A stretch of DNA of 64,000 nucleotides from Paenibacillus polymyxa. GTDB taxonomy: Bacteria; Bacillota; Bacilli; Paenibacillales; Paenibacillaceae. A model generated the notes under the pieces. That model was not told the origin of the DNA and searched no databases. It worked only from the letters and a program-made list of their open reading frames with translations. Below, piece after piece: positions 1 to 9,096 of the stretch (its first letter is position 1; every line of letters begins with the position of its first letter). The position numbers and the translations under genes are program-made. Location of the stretch: positions 4,197,501 through 4,261,500 of the forward strand of contig NZ_CP049783.1 in the NCBI RefSeq assembly GCF_015710975.1. Direction: 5' to 3'.

Positions 1-1102
1 TGGCTAATGAGTTTAGAAAACGGCTATCCGTTATATTGTTCAATACGATGAACAGGAAAAAAACGGCTGCCGTCAGCCATGTATACATATCTGTTTTGCC
101 GATTCTGATTTTAAATAAGGTAGTTACGACGAGTATAACCGTTGCGAGTAGTCCTATAAGACCCACATCGATCCACAGATCTCGAAAGCCGCTATGGCTG
201 CTTGTCAGATCAAAGCGGATGCCGTTCGCATAAATGCTGGGCCGGGCTGCCCAGAAGGAGCCATAACCATGTCCGAACCAGTAGTGGCTCTGAATAGCAC
301 CATCAATTCCTAGCCAGATTTCCGTTCTTCCGGTTAAGGTTGTTGTTTTTCCGAATTCCGAGGCAATCGCATCCCCATAAGTAAAGGTAAGTGCCAAACC
401 CAAAAGAACAAGTAAGCAGGAACAGCTAAGAAAGAACCCCCGCAACGAGATGCTTCGAATTCTTTTGAATAACAATATAAACAAAATAAATACGAAGAGT
501 GAAGATGTCAGTACCAATGAGGTAGTAGACTGGCATTTGATGAGCAATAAGGCATTGAGTAAGATGAAGCCAATATGTAAAGCTTTGCGTGTGCCCCTGA
601 AAAAATATATGACATGTGAAACAAAACTTAACAGCGAGAGGGTTCCAAGTGTATTTTTATGACCGGAGATTCCCTTCCACAGTCCAGTATGTTCCACACC
701 GCCATGAATGGCAAAGGAAGGAACGAGCACAACGGCGAGTAGATTGAGTATGCTCAGAATACTTAATGTAACGACTAAGAGGCGTATGCAGCCCTGTGCT
801 GTATAATGGGTCACCAGATAGAGTCCAAAGGTAGAGAAGGCAATAAATTTGAGAACCATTAGCACAGAAGAGGTCTGCTCTTGTTCAGCCCATATACAGG
901 AGGCGGCGATGTACATCATGAGTAAAGTCAGCAAAGGATTATCAGCTAGGATCGCGATCAATGATTTGAGTGAAGGCAGAAGCATGATATAGCTAAACAA
1001 CAAGATAAGCAGAGAAATCGTGATCACTCTGGGAGACAAACCCTGACAGGCAAAGGGAATCGAGAAAGCCAGTAAACCGGCTACTGTGAGTATGTGTTTC
1101 AC
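1..1102 (-). CDS. O-antigen ligase / Wzy-type polysaccharide polymerase, partial
   Basis: About 367 codons are visible; the C-terminus lies beyond the window start. The GTG start at 1102 follows an AGGCGG ribosome-binding site. The protein is almost wholly hydrophobic, with repeated membrane spans. Two motifs fit the Wzy_C/ExoQ family: WKGISGHKNTLG in the middle, and LTGRTEIW followed about 45 residues later by HSGFRDLW and a DVGLIGL-type helix. Such proteins polymerise or ligate lipid-linked glycans at the outer face of the membrane. It is divergent to the beta-helix gene at 1303, which suggests the edge of an exopolysaccharide cluster. The family is fairly sure; the substrate is unknown. 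Confidence 0.8.
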   Translation of the reverse strand, partial: MKHILTVAGLLAFSIPFACQGLSPRVITISLLILLFSYIMLLPSLKSLIAILADNPLLTLLMMYIAASCIWAEQEQTSSVLMVLKFIAFSTFGLYLVTHYTAQGCIRLLVVTLSILSILNLLAVVLVPSFAIHGGVEHTGLWKGISGHKNTLGTLSLLSFVSHVIYFFRGTRKALHIGFILLNALLLIKCQSTTSLVLTSSLFVFILFILLFKRIRSISLRGFFLSCSCLLVLLGLALTFTYGDAIASEFGKTTTLTGRTEIWLGIDGAIQSHYWFGHGYGSFWAARPSIYANGIRFDLTSSHSGFRDLWIDVGLIGLLATVILVVTTLFKIRIGKTDMYTWLTAAVFFLFIVLNNITDSRFLNSLA

Positions 1103-1302
1103 GGTTTCACCGCCTAGATACGTTATGTATCTATAATATACAAAATGTATCTTCTTGTACAATCATAATAAAATATTTATTTTCATTTTTCGCGACCTAG
1201 AGCAAGCCTTATGTGCATATACTCAGTCCATGCTAAGAAAATGAAGAATTATTCGGTATAGTATGAAAGTATTTTCACGTTTTTAACAATGGGGGTGTTT
1301 GG

Positions 1303-2943
1303 GTGGCGGATTTTACAGACCGTTTAAAGTTGAATTTGAGTGGTACGGGCAAAGAGTTAACGCCTCAGCAATTAAATGACAATTTTAAAGCCATTGAAAA
1401 AGAATTCATGGAACGCAGTGTAAACGTAAGCTGGTTTGGAGCTGCTGGTGATGGTATTCAGGACGACACGGCAGCTTTGCAAGAATTGATTAACAAGACT
1501 CCCGATTACTCCATTCTTCACATCCCCAGTGGCCGATACAAAATAACATCTACCCTTCAGATTCGGAAGCAGGGTATGCGCATTTTTGGGATTCATAAGG
1601 GCAGATACCGACAGGGTAAGGGAGTTACTTCGATTGAATATTATGGTACGGGTCCTTGTTTCCAAATTGGAGACGAAAGTCTGCCATCGTTTAGTGGCTT
1701 TCAAAATGTGCAGTTCCATGACTTATCGATCCGGTACGAAGGGACCGACAGAGCCACCTTAAATAATCCGTTTTCGCAGTCAGTGAAGCGCGGGTATTAT
1801 GGCAAAGGGACTATGGGCATTCAGGACTGGAAGGGCGGCGGCGTTGTCCTGGATAACGTGTTGATTGAGCATTTTGAAACGGCTTTTTGGGGCTATGAAA
1901 GTGATGTGAACTTATTTAAATGCACGGAGATAAATTACAATAAAATAGGGATTCACTTGCAGAACAGAAGTTCACAGTTTACAAGCATTGCGCTTTTTAC
2001 GCTTGGGAACGATACGGCGCTGGATCTGAATAGTTCTAACGGGGCGAGATTCATGGCTAGTCAGCACATTAAGGATGGGAGCTCCAGTGATATTCCCATT
2101 TTAATAAATGATTTTATGAATGCAGAATTTTTAGGCTGCTGGTTCGAAGGACTAAGCAGAGAACACAAGATGACAGTACCTTCTTTTATTCAAATTGGTG
2201 CTACGAAAGAAACCAAAAATGTTGCCCTGCGCGACTCTATTTTGGCGATAGCAGACAAATACGATGACACCCAATCGGTGTGCAATTATTTTGTGGATGT
2301 GGTCATTGGTAAAAAAGTTTTGGTGGACGAGGTGGGCGGATATCCTCGTAATCTCAAACAGCTTATTTGTTTCTCTGGCAGCTCCTCCACACAACAGGTG
2401 ACACTTCGCTCCCATTTGGATTTTAGCTATAGCAATCATCGTTATGACGAGAATCATGGGACAGGGCAAGCTTTGTTGCTCGTAGAAAAATATTCGAATA
2501 ACGGTATAGAACATTTGAATGAAACCTTTGTCAAAGCCTATCTTGGTTCAAGGCAAAATATCCCTGCAGGTAGCTGGCAGAAAGTAAGGTTTAATCAAAT
2601 CAATCATGATGAGTTGACCGAATTCGATGGTTCGAATAGCCGATGGCGAGCCAAGCGAGCTGGGAAATACAGAATACAAGTCTACATTTCGACCGATCCC
2701 CAAGTAGATGGTAACCGGACACGGCTGGCACTTCACTTGAATGATGAGCAGCTTACCGGAAGTTCTGCCTATGCTTATCTCGATGACAGGGTGATTGGCG
2801 GACTGAACTATGGTGCATTGAGTGGAGCAATGGAACTTAGACTCGAAGCGAATTCTTTTATTGATATACGGGTGTTTAGTCAAAATGCAGTGGATATTTT
2901 ACCGGGTGGGGGTATTACATATCTTACCGTTAGCCGGATTTAG
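1303..2943 (+). CDS. Beta-helix (pectate-lyase-3-like) protein with C1q-like C-terminal domain
   Basis: The protein has 546 residues and a GTG start behind GGGGGTG. Residues 1-35 form a polar segment without a signal peptide. Residues 40-75 contain the WFGAAGDGIQDDTAAL motif that opens Pectate_lyase_3/GH28-like right-handed beta-helices, and repetitive beta-strand sequence continues to about residue 400. Residues 415-546 look like a C1q/TNF-type jelly roll (RWRAKRAGKYRIQV, then alternating hydrophobic strands ending ITYLTVSRI). The same layout occurs in phage tail-spike depolymerases and in spore or exopolysaccharide proteins. Its place beside a Wzy-like gene suggests polysaccharide binding or cleavage. 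Catalytic residues cannot be assigned from sequence alone. Confidence 0.7.
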   Translation: MADFTDRLKLNLSGTGKELTPQQLNDNFKAIEKEFMERSVNVSWFGAAGDGIQDDTAALQELINKTPDYSILHIPSGRYKITSTLQIRKQGMRIFGIHKGRYRQGKGVTSIEYYGTGPCFQIGDESLPSFSGFQNVQFHDLSIRYEGTDRATLNNPFSQSVKRGYYGKGTMGIQDWKGGGVVLDNVLIEHFETAFWGYESDVNLFKCTEINYNKIGIHLQNRSSQFTSIALFTLGNDTALDLNSSNGARFMASQHIKDGSSSDIPILINDFMNAEFLGCWFEGLSREHKMTVPSFIQIGATKETKNVALRDSILAIADKYDDTQSVCNYFVDVVIGKKVLVDEVGGYPRNLKQLICFSGSSSTQQVTLRSHLDFSYSNHRYDENHGTGQALLLVEKYSNNGIEHLNETFVKAYLGSRQNIPAGSWQKVRFNQINHDELTEFDGSNSRWRAKRAGKYRIQVYISTDPQVDGNRTRLALHLNDEQLTGSSAYAYLDDRVIGGLNYGALSGAMELRLEANSFIDIRVFSQNAVDILPGGGITYLTVSRI

Positions 2944-3006
2944 ACGATTTTTATAGGTCATTTTTACAGACGATAGATGTTGTGTCGTATATATATCGGG
3001 AAATAC

Positions 3007-3044
3007 GCACCATGCTGGCTCAGCTTGGTGCTATTTGATGTTTT
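3007..3044 (+). terminator. Hairpin after the beta-helix gene
   Basis: An 11-bp imperfect stem (GCACCATGCTG with CAGCTTGGTGC, loop GCT) is followed by a weak T-rich stretch. It is a probable intrinsic terminator separating the accessory gene from dacF. Confidence 0.5.
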
Positions 3045-3166
3045 TATTCATATGGAATATTTTTCTTTCATTCTGACGACAATGGTTAGCAGCACGCGAA
3101 TAGACCGGAGAGATCAGTAAATGGGCTCCGGCTCTTTACGCCAATATGTTGAGGAGGGGACCGATT

Positions 3167-4360
3167 GTGAAGAAAAAAGTGGTGGCGTTCATCCTGGCTT
3201 GTCTGGTAGCCTTGACTGCCGTCCCTGTCGGCGGTTGGGCCGAAGAAAGCAGACCTGAAAGCAAAACCAAAGTAGGATCAGCAGCTGAGCTGGCTCCCGA
3301 GGCCCTTTCGGCGATCTTGATGGATGCAGATACAGGCACAGTCATCTATGAAAAAAACAGTCGTGAAAAGCTTCCTCCAGCAAGCATCACTAAGATCATG
3401 ACGATGCTGCTAACAATGGAGGCCATTCATGATGGCAAGCTTAAGCTGACCGATAAAGTACGGGCCAGTGAGTATGCGTCTTCAATGGGAGGCTCGCAAA
3501 TTTTCTTAGAGCCGGGAGAAGAAATGACGGTTGATGAGATGCTGAAGGGAATTGCGATGGCTTCGGGCAACGACGCCTCTGTAGCGATGGCTGAGAAAAT
3601 TGCAGGTTCTGAACAGGCTTTTGTCGAGATGATGAACGCCAAGGTGCAGCAGCTTGGACTCAAAGATACGCATTTTGCCAATTGTAACGGTTTACCCGTA
3701 GAAAATCACTATTCCTCTGCGCATGATATTGCGGTTATGAGCCGGGAACTGTTGAAATATCCGCACATTACGAAATATACGGGAGCCTATCAGGACTATT
3801 TGCGCAAATCCTCGGTCAAGCCCTTTTGGCTGGTGAATACGAATAAGCTTGTTCGCTTCTATACCGGAGCAGATGGTCTGAAAACGGGCTATACGTCAGA
3901 AGCAAAGTTCTGTCTTTCCGCTACGGCGAAGCGTGATGGCTTACGTGTCGTAGCTGTCGTACTTGGTGAGCCGAACACGAAGATACGCAATAATGAGGTT
4001 TCTTCCATGTTCGACTATGCATTTTCTCAATATACAATGAAATCCATATATAAGCCAGGCGAAAAGCTGGGCAGTGTAAAAGTTGAAAAAGGTGTATTGC
4101 CAGAGCTGGAAATTCAGGCTGACCGTTCTTACAGTGTGCTGGTGAAAAAAGGCGGCAACAAACAAACGCTGCGTCACGAGCTACAGTTGACCCCAAGCCT
4201 TAAAGCTCCTGTCCGGGTGGGTGACCCCGTTGGTAAGCTGGTCGTCTATCAGAATGGACAACGTCTTAAGGAGTTTAATATCACTTCGCCTGTGGCTATC
4301 GAGAAGGCCGGCTGGTGGAAATTGTTTAAACGTACCATGTCGAACCTATTTTCTTTGTAG
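3167..4360 (+). CDS. dacF: D-alanyl-D-alanine carboxypeptidase DacF
   Basis: This serine carboxypeptidase trims the terminal D-Ala of peptidoglycan stem peptides in the forespore. The GTG at 3167 is chosen because GAGGAGGGGA lies 6 bases upstream and a signal peptide (VKKKVVAFILACLVALTAV) follows at once. Penicillin-binding motifs are intact: SxxK (SITK) near residue 73, SGN near 133 and KTG near 239. The C-terminal part matches the PBP5-like beta domain. It lies directly ahead of spoIIAA-spoIIAB-sigF, the same order as in B. subtilis. The length of 397 residues is usual for DacF. A related gene, dacB, lies at 21811. Confidence 0.93.
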   Translation: MKKKVVAFILACLVALTAVPVGGWAEESRPESKTKVGSAAELAPEALSAILMDADTGTVIYEKNSREKLPPASITKIMTMLLTMEAIHDGKLKLTDKVRASEYASSMGGSQIFLEPGEEMTVDEMLKGIAMASGNDASVAMAEKIAGSEQAFVEMMNAKVQQLGLKDTHFANCNGLPVENHYSSAHDIAVMSRELLKYPHITKYTGAYQDYLRKSSVKPFWLVNTNKLVRFYTGADGLKTGYTSEAKFCLSATAKRDGLRVVAVVLGEPNTKIRNNEVSSMFDYAFSQYTMKSIYKPGEKLGSVKVEKGVLPELEIQADRSYSVLVKKGGNKQTLRHELQLTPSLKAPVRVGDPVGKLVVYQNGQRLKEFNITSPVAIEKAGWWKLFKRTMSNLFSL

Positions 4361-4396
4361 ATTTAACGGGGTTTTCTTCTAGTTTTGTCGGAGGGC

Positions 4397-4424
4397 AGGA
4401 ATCGTCTGCGACTACGTAGAAATC
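4397..4424 (+). promoter_or_regulatory. Candidate sigma-H promoter for spoIIAA-AB-sigF
   Basis: AGGAAT (4397-4402) and GTAGAAATC (4416-4424) resemble the sigma-H -35 (AGGAWWT) and -10 (RNNGAAT) elements with a plausible spacing. The B. subtilis spoIIA operon is driven by sigma-H at this place. The -10 match is imperfect. Confidence 0.45.
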
Positions 4425-4456
4425 CTTGTCCAAGACCGGGAGGAGAGTGAGTAAGC

Positions 4457-4810
4457 ATGAACCTGCAAATTGAAATGGAGCATCACCGGGGAGTACTTAT
4501 TGTAAGGCTGTCTGGTGAACTTGATCACCATACGTCGGATATGGTCCGTATGCAAATGGATGAGGCGATTCAGCGCCGGCAATGCGAGCATATCGTGCTC
4601 AGTCTGAAGAATCTTCAGTTTATGGATAGTTCCGGCCTTGGCGTTATCTTGGGACGATACAAACTGATCAAGCAAAAGGGCGGGAAAATGGCAGTCTGTG
4701 ATGTCAATCCGCCGGTACATCGACTGCTGGATATGTCAGGCTTGTTTAAAATCATGCCCATTTATGACAACGAGGTAAATGCGCTCACGGAACTGGAGGT
4801 TGTGTCATGA
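4457..4810 (+). CDS. spoIIAA: Anti-sigma F factor antagonist SpoIIAA
   Basis: This STAS-domain protein of 117 residues frees sigma-F by binding the anti-sigma factor SpoIIAB. The phosphorylated serine is seen as the first Ser of [13 protein letters not shown], at residue 58 as in B. subtilis. ELDHH near residue 21 and DMSGLFKI near the C-terminus are also family marks. A GGGAGGAGAG ribosome-binding site precedes the ATG. The stop overlaps the spoIIAB start by four bases, consistent with translational coupling of partners. Confidence 0.96.
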
Positions 4811-5262
4811 GAGAAGGCACGGGGAACAATTTCATGAGCTTGCAGTTTGCCGCCAAATCGGAAAATGAAGCATTTGCCCGCGTGGCTGTGGCAGCCTTTA
4901 TTTCCAGGCTTGATCCTACAATGGATGAGCTTAGCGATTTGAAGACCGTCGTGTCTGAAGCGGTGACAAACAGTATTATTCACGGCTATGACAGTGATCC
5001 GTCAGGTGTCGTAACGATTAAAGTCGGAATTGAAGCGGACGTGATCACGTTGGTCGTTGAGGACGCAGGACGGGGAATTGAGGATCTGGAGCTGGCCAAG
5101 CAGCCTCTCTATACGTCCAAGCCTGAATTGGAACGTTCTGGCATGGGCTTTACGATTATGGAAAATTTCATGGATGAGTTCGAAGCAGTCAGTGAGCCGG
5201 GCGGAGGCACGTCGGTCCGGATGAAGAAAAGGATTGAATCCAAGAAAGCTTTATATAATTAG
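4807..5262 (+). CDS. spoIIAB: Anti-sigma F factor / serine kinase SpoIIAB
   Basis: This GHKL-type kinase of 151 residues holds sigma-F inactive and phosphorylates SpoIIAA. The N-box ([12 protein letters not shown]), G1 box (EDAGRGI) and G2 region (RSGMGFTIM) are present. The ATG at 4807 is supported by GGAGG at 4795 and makes the N-terminus about 5 residues longer than in B. subtilis. Another ATG at codon 10 gives a more usual length but has a poorer ribosome-binding site. The gene overlaps spoIIAA and ends 11 bases before sigF. Confidence 0.96.
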
Positions 5263-5273
5263 GAGTTGATCCT

Positions 5274-6029
5274 ATGGAAGCAGGAGGAAAAAAAACTTCG
5301 CACAGCTATTTGGAGGATACAGAAGTCAAGCGGCTTATCGCACTGAGTCAATCTGGTGATAATGATGCTCGTGAGACACTGGTCAATAGTAATATCCGGC
5401 TCGTCTGGTCTGTCGTGCAGCGCTTTATGAACCGGGGGTATGAACCTGACGATCTTTTTCAAATTGGTTGCATCGGATTGTTAAAATCGGTGGATAAATT
5501 CGATCTCAGCTACGAAGTCAAATTTTCAACATATGCAGTACCAATGATTATTGGTGAGATTCAACGCTTCCTTCGAGACGATGGTACACTCAAGGTTAGC
5601 CGTTCCTTGAAGGAAACAGCCAATAAGGTCCGCAAAATGAAGGACGAGCTGTCCAAACGGCTCAATCGCCTGCCTACAGTCAAGGAGGTTGCTGATGAGC
5701 TGGGAGTGACACCGGAGGATGTTGTTTTTGCGCAGGAGGCCAATAAGCCACCTACCTCCATTCACGAAACAGTGTTTGAAAATGACGGAGACCCGATTAC
5801 ACTTATGGATCAGATTGCCGACGAATCGCAGGAAAGATGGTTCGACAAGCTGGCGCTGAATGAGGCCATTGACGGATTATCTGAACGGGAGCGATTGATT
5901 GTGTACCTGCGTTATTACCGGGATCAGACTCAGTCAGAGGTTGCAAGTCGTCTTGGCATTTCTCAGGTGCAGGTATCACGATTGGAAAAAAAGATTTTAC
6001 AACTGATCCGCGATCAGATTGCCCAATAA
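5274..6029 (+). CDS. sigF: RNA polymerase sigma-F factor
   Basis: This is the first forespore-specific sigma factor, of 251 residues. Region 2 is seen from SNIRLVWSVVQRF through DLFQIGCIGLLKSVDKFD to KFSTYAVPMIIGEIQRFLRDDG. Region 4 near residues 195-245 includes LSERERLIVYLRYYRDQTQSEVA and the helix-turn-helix ISQVQVSRLEKK. AGGAG at 5261 serves the ATG. It is the last gene of the dacF-spoIIAA-spoIIAB-sigF group and is followed by a strong terminator. Confidence 0.97.
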   Translation: MEAGGKKTSHSYLEDTEVKRLIALSQSGDNDARETLVNSNIRLVWSVVQRFMNRGYEPDDLFQIGCIGLLKSVDKFDLSYEVKFSTYAVPMIIGEIQRFLRDDGTLKVSRSLKETANKVRKMKDELSKRLNRLPTVKEVADELGVTPEDVVFAQEANKPPTSIHETVFENDGDPITLMDQIADESQERWFDKLALNEAIDGLSERERLIVYLRYYRDQTQSEVASRLGISQVQVSRLEKKILQLIRDQIAQ

Positions 6030-6075
6030 TGAAGACAGGATTTTAGTGAGTGAAATCCTTATACTAACGCATTCT

Positions 6076-6121
6076 AAAGAGTATTCCAAAGCCATTTTAA
6101 TGGCCAGGAGTACTCTTTTTT
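6076..6121 (+). terminator. Terminator after sigF
   Basis: AAGAGTATTCC pairs with GGAGTACTCTT, an inner GGCCATT-type hairpin lies in the loop, and a T6 tract follows. It ends the spoIIA operon. Confidence 0.8.
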
Positions 6122-6207
6122 GCGTGTGACAAAAGACAATACACAGAATAGGTTTGCTTGCTTCGCCCCATACTAATCGGTAATTACGAGGATAAGGAGG
6201 GAATCGG

Positions 6208-6848
6208 ATGAATCATAGTCCGGCTCCTATTGTCTACTTGCGGCTCCGCAGCCGTGTGCGTATGATCCAAGGGCAGGATTTACATTTGGGCGATGTAGCC
6301 CACCTGCTGACGGAGCCCGAATGGGAAAAGGATCTGCTTGAGCTTGTTCTCAAGCGGCCGCAGAAGCAGGACGGTAACCTGATACTGGTGGACATGCTAC
6401 AAATCATATCAAAAATTAGAGATCATATTCCGGGAGTCGTAGTTGAATCTCTCGGGAAACCGCATGTACTTGTGGAACTCGTGGAAAGACCCCGTAAGCC
6501 ATCCAAAATACTGTTCGTGTTAGTATGGTTGCTGCTGTTTTTTGGCTCTGCGCTGACGATTATGAACTTTCATGCTGACGTTAGCATGATGGAGGTACAG
6601 GTTCGGATTGTGGAGATGATTACGGGACAAAAGGATGAGCATCCGTACTTGTTCCAAATTGCTTACTCGATCGGCATCGGCTTTGGCATGATCGTATTTT
6701 TTAATCACTTGTTCAAGAAAAAATGGAATGAGGAGCCGACCCCCTGGAGGTGGAAATGTATCTGTATCAGGAAAATGTGGATCAGTATGTTGTGGCAGAG
6801 GAGTATGAAAAGATGGCTCGTTTGCAGACAAAGGATAAGAAACCATGA
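6208..6848 (+). CDS. spoVAA: Stage V sporulation protein SpoVAA, with apparent frameshift
   Basis: SpoVAA belongs to the spore inner-membrane channel group that moves dipicolinic acid. The first 179 codons encode a soluble domain followed by two membrane segments (near residues 98-115 and 150-170). At a C5 run (6740-6744) the frame leaves the expected path. With one more C, reading continues as PLEVEMYLYQENVDQYVV to a TGA at 6846-6848 that overlaps the spoVAB ATG. Without the extra base the frame runs on into spoVAB and gives an artificial fusion of 352 residues. One base is therefore missing, either by sequencing error or by mutation. AAGGAGG precedes the ATG. Confidence 0.85.
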
Positions 6849-7266
6849 TATTTGTACAGGCTGCACTTCAGATTATTTTGGGTATCGCTGGGGGCTGGCG
6901 GTAGGTAGCGGTGTGATTGCTTTTTTTATTGTGCTGGATATCATGCCGCGATTAGCACAACTCACCCGGACGTATAAAAAATCACGTGCATACGAAAAGG
7001 CGATGATTTTAGGTTCAGTGGTGGGAACCGTGGCCGATTTTTGGAACATTTGCTTGCCATTACCGGGCATGTTTACATGGATACCCGGGCTATTTTGCGG
7101 AGTGTTTATTGGCTTGCTCGCCGCGGCTCTAACAGAGGTGCTGAATCTCCTGCCCATACTGGCCAAGCGACTCCATATGACTGTATACATGTTCGGTCTG
7201 TTAATGGCAATGGTGCTTGGCAAGGTAACGGGTTCCTTATTTGATTGGTTTGTATACAACCGTTAA
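6845..7266 (+). CDS. spoVAB: Stage V sporulation protein SpoVAB, with apparent frameshift
   Basis: This small four-helix membrane protein of about 140 residues is a partner of SpoVAA. The natural ATG at 6845 overlaps the spoVAA stop (ATGA). The frame breaks after about 15 codons at a G5 run (6890-6894). With a sixth G it reads MIFVQAALQIILGIAGG and then LAVGSGVIAFF, as expected for SpoVAB. The rest (IMPRLAQLTRT, the YEKAMILGSVVG helix, a LNLLPILAKRL segment) is uninterrupted. This is the second one-base loss within 150 bp. spoVAC, AD and AE, which follow in B. subtilis, are absent here. Confidence 0.83.
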
Positions 7267-7292
7267 TAGCGAAGAAGAAGGGGGCAAGAGAT

Positions 7293-8986
7293 ATGGATCA
7301 CAGAACGGATCAGGATCAGCAGGAGCATTATCATGGAGACGGAGCAATAGGAAGGGAAAATAAGACTGATGGGGAAAGTTCGGGCTCCTGGAAGCAAAAG
7401 CAGGAGCAGGAAGCCGCTCGTCTTAAGCACAAAAAGAAAGCGAGCGTTCTGATAATGTAGAGGAATCCATTCGTTATTGGCAGGTTGAGGATGATATTTC
7501 TCCAAAGATGAAGGAAAATCGTGAAACTCTTAAAATGGTATTGGGTTTGGGAGAGACCTTTGATGTTGTGTTCAGGGAAATGACAACAGGTGGCCGCCAT
7601 ATTGGGTATCTGTTCCTGAATACCTTTGCCAAGGATCAGATCATGCTTGAGGTGCTAAAGCGGCTTACCTATCTGACGCCTGATGACATGACTTCAGCTG
7701 GACTCCAAGCGTATTTTGAAAATTTTATTCCACATATACAGGTAGAGAAGACGGATAAGATGTCTGTCGTCATAAACAAGGTGCTGACGGGAATGAGTGC
7801 TCTCTTCATGGAAGGCGAGCGTTTTTCTGTTATTCTGGATACTCGTAATTACCCGGTACGGAGTCCAGAAGAACCTTCCTTGGAGAGAGTCGTGCGCGGT
7901 GCACGCGATGGTTTTACGGAAACGATGCTTACGAATGTAGGTTTAGTGCGTCGGCGTTTGCGAGACCCCGGACTTAAATTTGAGGCTATGCAGGTCGGAC
8001 GCCGAACCCGAACAGATGTATGCTTGGGCTACATTGATGATATTGTGGATAAGGTCATGGTGGATACGGTACGAGACAAAATTAAAAATGTTAATCTGGA
8101 TGGTATTCCTCTGGCCGATAAGCAATTAGAGGAGACAATTATCAATAAAGGTTGGAATCCATATCCATTAGTACGATATTCAGAGCGACCAGATGTTGTG
8201 GCTTCGCATATTATGGAAGGAAGGCTCGTTATTTTCGTTGATACCTCACCCAGCGTAATGATTTTGCCTACCACTTTTTTTGACCTGTGCCAGCATGCAG
8301 AAGAGAATCGGCAAACCGCTTTTATGGGTAGCTATTTACGCTGGGTGCGTTTTTTAGGCATATTCGCCTCAATGTTTCTGCTTCCGATGTGGCTGCTAAT
8401 GGTCATCAATCCCGAGTTAAAACCGGCGTTTCTCGATTTTATTGGTCCTCAGAAGGAAGCTCATCTTCCGCTGATTGCCCAATTTATCATTGTGGAACTA
8501 GGGGTCGATCTTATGCGAATGGCAGCTGTGCATACCCCGACACCACTGGCTTCCGCTATGGGTTTGATCGCAGCCATTCTGGTTGGCGATATAGCAGTTC
8601 AAACGGGACTATTCGTAAATGAGGTCGTCTTGTACATGGCTGTTGCTGCCATAGGGATGTTCGCAACACCGAGCTATGAGTTGGGACTGGCGAATAGACT
8701 GATTCGACTATTCCTGCTGGTTGCTGTTGCTATTTTTCACGTACCAGGCTTTGTCGTCGGCACGACACTGATCATTTTGATGCTGACGCTGCATCGGTCA
8801 TATAATTCTTCGTATTTGTGGCCGTTCATTCCTTTTAATGCTAAAGCGTTAGCTTCCATCTTGTTCCGTATGCCTGTACTTGATGCGCCTAACCGCCCGT
8901 CATTTAATAAAACGAGGGACAATACGCGTATGCCCCATACGGATGCCAACACAGATTCGAACTCAGGCAATGGACAGGAGCATTAA
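7293..8986 (+). CDS. spoVAF: Stage V sporulation protein SpoVAF (GerA-type), with apparent frameshift
   Basis: This is a spore membrane protein related to the GerAA germinant-receptor A subunit. An ATG at 7293 behind AAGGGGGC opens a very polar N-terminus. The frame fails between A runs at 7431-7439, and with one added A it continues as SERSDNVEESIRYWQVEDD into the long open part from 7508. That part carries the GerA-family core (DVCLGYIDDIVDK, NPYPLVRYSERPDV, FVDTSPSVMILP) and four to five membrane spans after about residue 350 of the joined protein. It lies between spoVAB and lysA, the B. subtilis order. Confidence 0.85.
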
Positions 8987-9011
8987 TATAAATGATCTGC
9001 ATAAAAATCCA

Positions 9012-9039
9012 TTGTTCTTGATGTTTTTTTTGCTATACT
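9012..9039 (+). promoter_or_regulatory. Candidate sigma-A promoter for lysA
   Basis: TTGTTC (9012-9017), a 16-base spacer and TATACT (9034-9039) lie 58 bases before the lysA start. Confidence 0.5.
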
Positions 9040-9096
9040 GGTGTAAACATTCGATGGAATATGACTAGCTTGTTCCAGAAAGAGAGGCGCCAGAAC

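Noticed and set aside
36..662. Small plus-strand frames at the window start
   Set aside because: They lie inside the minus-strand Wzy-like gene, which has clear family motifs and membrane segments.
1118..1165. Repeated TGTATCT motifs in the divergent intergenic region
   Set aside because: Only two copies in AT-rich DNA; not distinguishable from chance without comparison.
6208..7266. Single 352-residue protein
   Set aside because: It is an artefact of two one-base losses. Sequence past residue 179 matches nothing until spoVAB resumes; the alternate frame gives the proper SpoVAA end and the SpoVAB start.
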